Shown here one piece after another: positions 63,302-64,000 of a stretch of 64,000 bases of DNA (positions are counted from its first letter, which is position 1; the number at the start of each line of letters is the position of its first letter). Both the position numbers and the translations under genes were made by a program. Source of the stretch: Raineyella sp. W15-4 (GTDB lineage: Bacteria; Actinomycetota; Actinomycetes; Propionibacteriales; Propionibacteriaceae); NCBI RefSeq assembly GCF_033170155.1, contig NZ_CP137079.1, positions 558,001-622,000 on the forward strand. The letters run 5' to 3'. Under the pieces are notes generated by a model, which was given only the letters and a program-made list of their open reading frames with translations, had not been told where the DNA came from and did not search any database.

Positions 63302-63377
63302 GACCCGGGCTGCGGCCGGCCGAGCCGTCGGGCCGACCCCGCCCGGAGCCTGACCGGGCGCTGGCATAGTGGTGCCC

Positions 63378-64000
63378 GTGAAGGAGTCCACGCTCACCGC
63401 ACAGTCCCGATCACGCGCCCTGGCAGAGATGGCCGACGACGGCGGCCTCGACCTGCTGGTCGTCGGTGGCGGCGTCACCGGCGCCGGCATCGCCCTTGAC
63501 GCCGTCACCCGCGGCCTGCGCACCGGCCTGGTCGAGATGCAGGACTGGGCGGCCGGTACCTCGTCGCGGTCCTCCCGCCTCGTCCACGGCGGGCTCCGCT
63601 ACCTCTATCAGCTCGACCTGCATCTGGTCTCCGAGGCCCTCGCCGAGCGTGGCCTGCTGCTGGACACCATCGCCCCGCATCTGGTCCACGCCCAGCCGTT
63701 CCTCTGGCCGCTCCGGGTCCCCCTCGTCGAGCGCGGCTACAGCGCCCTCGGCGTCGGCCTGTACGACCTGATCGCCCGGTTCCACGGCGGCCGGGTGCCG
63801 ATCCAGCGGCACTACGACAAGGCCGGCGCGCTCGGCATCTTCCCCGACATCCGGCCCGGGCGGCTGACCGGCGCGATCCGCTTCTACGACGCCCGGGTGG
63901 ACGACGCCCGGCTGGTGATCGACCTGGTCCGCACCGCCGTGTCGTACGGCGCCCTGGCCGCCCCGCGGACCCGGGTGGTCGACTTCGTCCGCCAGCACGG
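63378..64000 (+). CDS. glpD: Glycerol-3-phosphate dehydrogenase, N-terminal part
   Basis: The first 207 residues from GTG 63378; the gene continues beyond the window. FAD-binding motif LLVVGGGVTGAGIALDAVTRG (first 18 shown as VVGGGVTGAGIALDAVTR), SSRSSRLVHGGLRYL and FYDARVDDARL are hallmarks of the GlpD/FAD-dependent glycerol-3-phosphate dehydrogenase family, which feeds electrons to quinones. No neighbouring glycerol genes are visible inside the window. Confidence 0.93.
   Translation, partial: MKESTLTAQSRSRALAEMADDGGLDLLVVGGGVTGAGIALDAVTRGLRTGLVEMQDWAAGTSSRSSRLVHGGLRYLYQLDLHLVSEALAERGLLLDTIAPHLVHAQPFLWPLRVPLVERGYSALGVGLYDLIARFHGGRVPIQRHYDKAGALGIFPDIRPGRLTGAIRFYDARVDDARLVIDLVRTAVSYGALAAPRTRVVDFVRQH

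Overview
The window is high-GC chromosomal DNA from an actinobacterium. Codons are strongly G/C in third position, GTG starts are common, and a WhiB regulator, a PASTA-type penicillin-binding protein and an actinobacterial-type Tad/Flp pilus locus are present. Much of the left half (about 2.3-24 kb) keeps the gene order known from Mycobacterium tuberculosis Rv3654c-Rv3683: metallophosphoesterase, ponA2, whiB4-like, metallo-beta-lactamase fold protein, RidA, DUF4177, crp, nth, thioredoxin-like lipoprotein, Nudix, then the ssd-tadA-tadB-tadC-flp-tadE pilus locus. A Propionibacteriales or related host fits the gene content but is an inference.

Layout. 0-2.2 kb: the end of a mobile element that continues left of the window, with a large serine integrase reading antisense into a tRNA-Pro(CGG) gene. 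2.3-24.8 kb: the conserved envelope, redox, repair and pilus backbone. It is interrupted at 10.2-12.6 kb by an unrecognised two-gene cassette and at 14.1-18.2 kb by an RND pump and a methyltransferase. 24.8-38.5 kb: accessory chromosome with an ABC exporter, hydrolases, a TDT-family transporter with a LysR regulator, a DUF1254/DUF1214 protein, tRNA-Glu, an SH3-repeat cell-wall protein, an ArsC-like protein without its catalytic cysteine, and an SDR followed by an anaerobic sulfatase-maturase-like radical SAM enzyme.

38.6-47.7 kb: a second mobile region at tRNA-Lys(TTT), again with a serine integrase whose frame runs antisense into the tRNA. Its cargo is a zinc-finger protein, a zinc ribbon, and a PH-like/zinc-ribbon plus SPFH-SHOCT gene pair, followed by gene fragments and two different IS1634-type insertion sequences, one of them frameshifted. 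47.9-59.4 kb: transcription factors paired with transporters (GlxA-type, three MarR regulators, two MFS pumps), an oxidoreductase and a DUF222 HNH protein. At about 59.41 kb two truncated genes, an EamA exporter and a MutS-like ATPase, meet head to head. 60-64 kb: membrane proteins, an APC permease and the start of glycerol-3-phosphate dehydrogenase.

Most notable observations: two serine integrases in one window whose reading frames both end inside tRNA genes; the unknown gene pair interrupting a conserved locus; the SPFH/PH cargo pair; a repeated TCCACAG spacing motif ahead of both pilus transcription units; and twin palindromes at a MarR gene, one of them covering its start codon.
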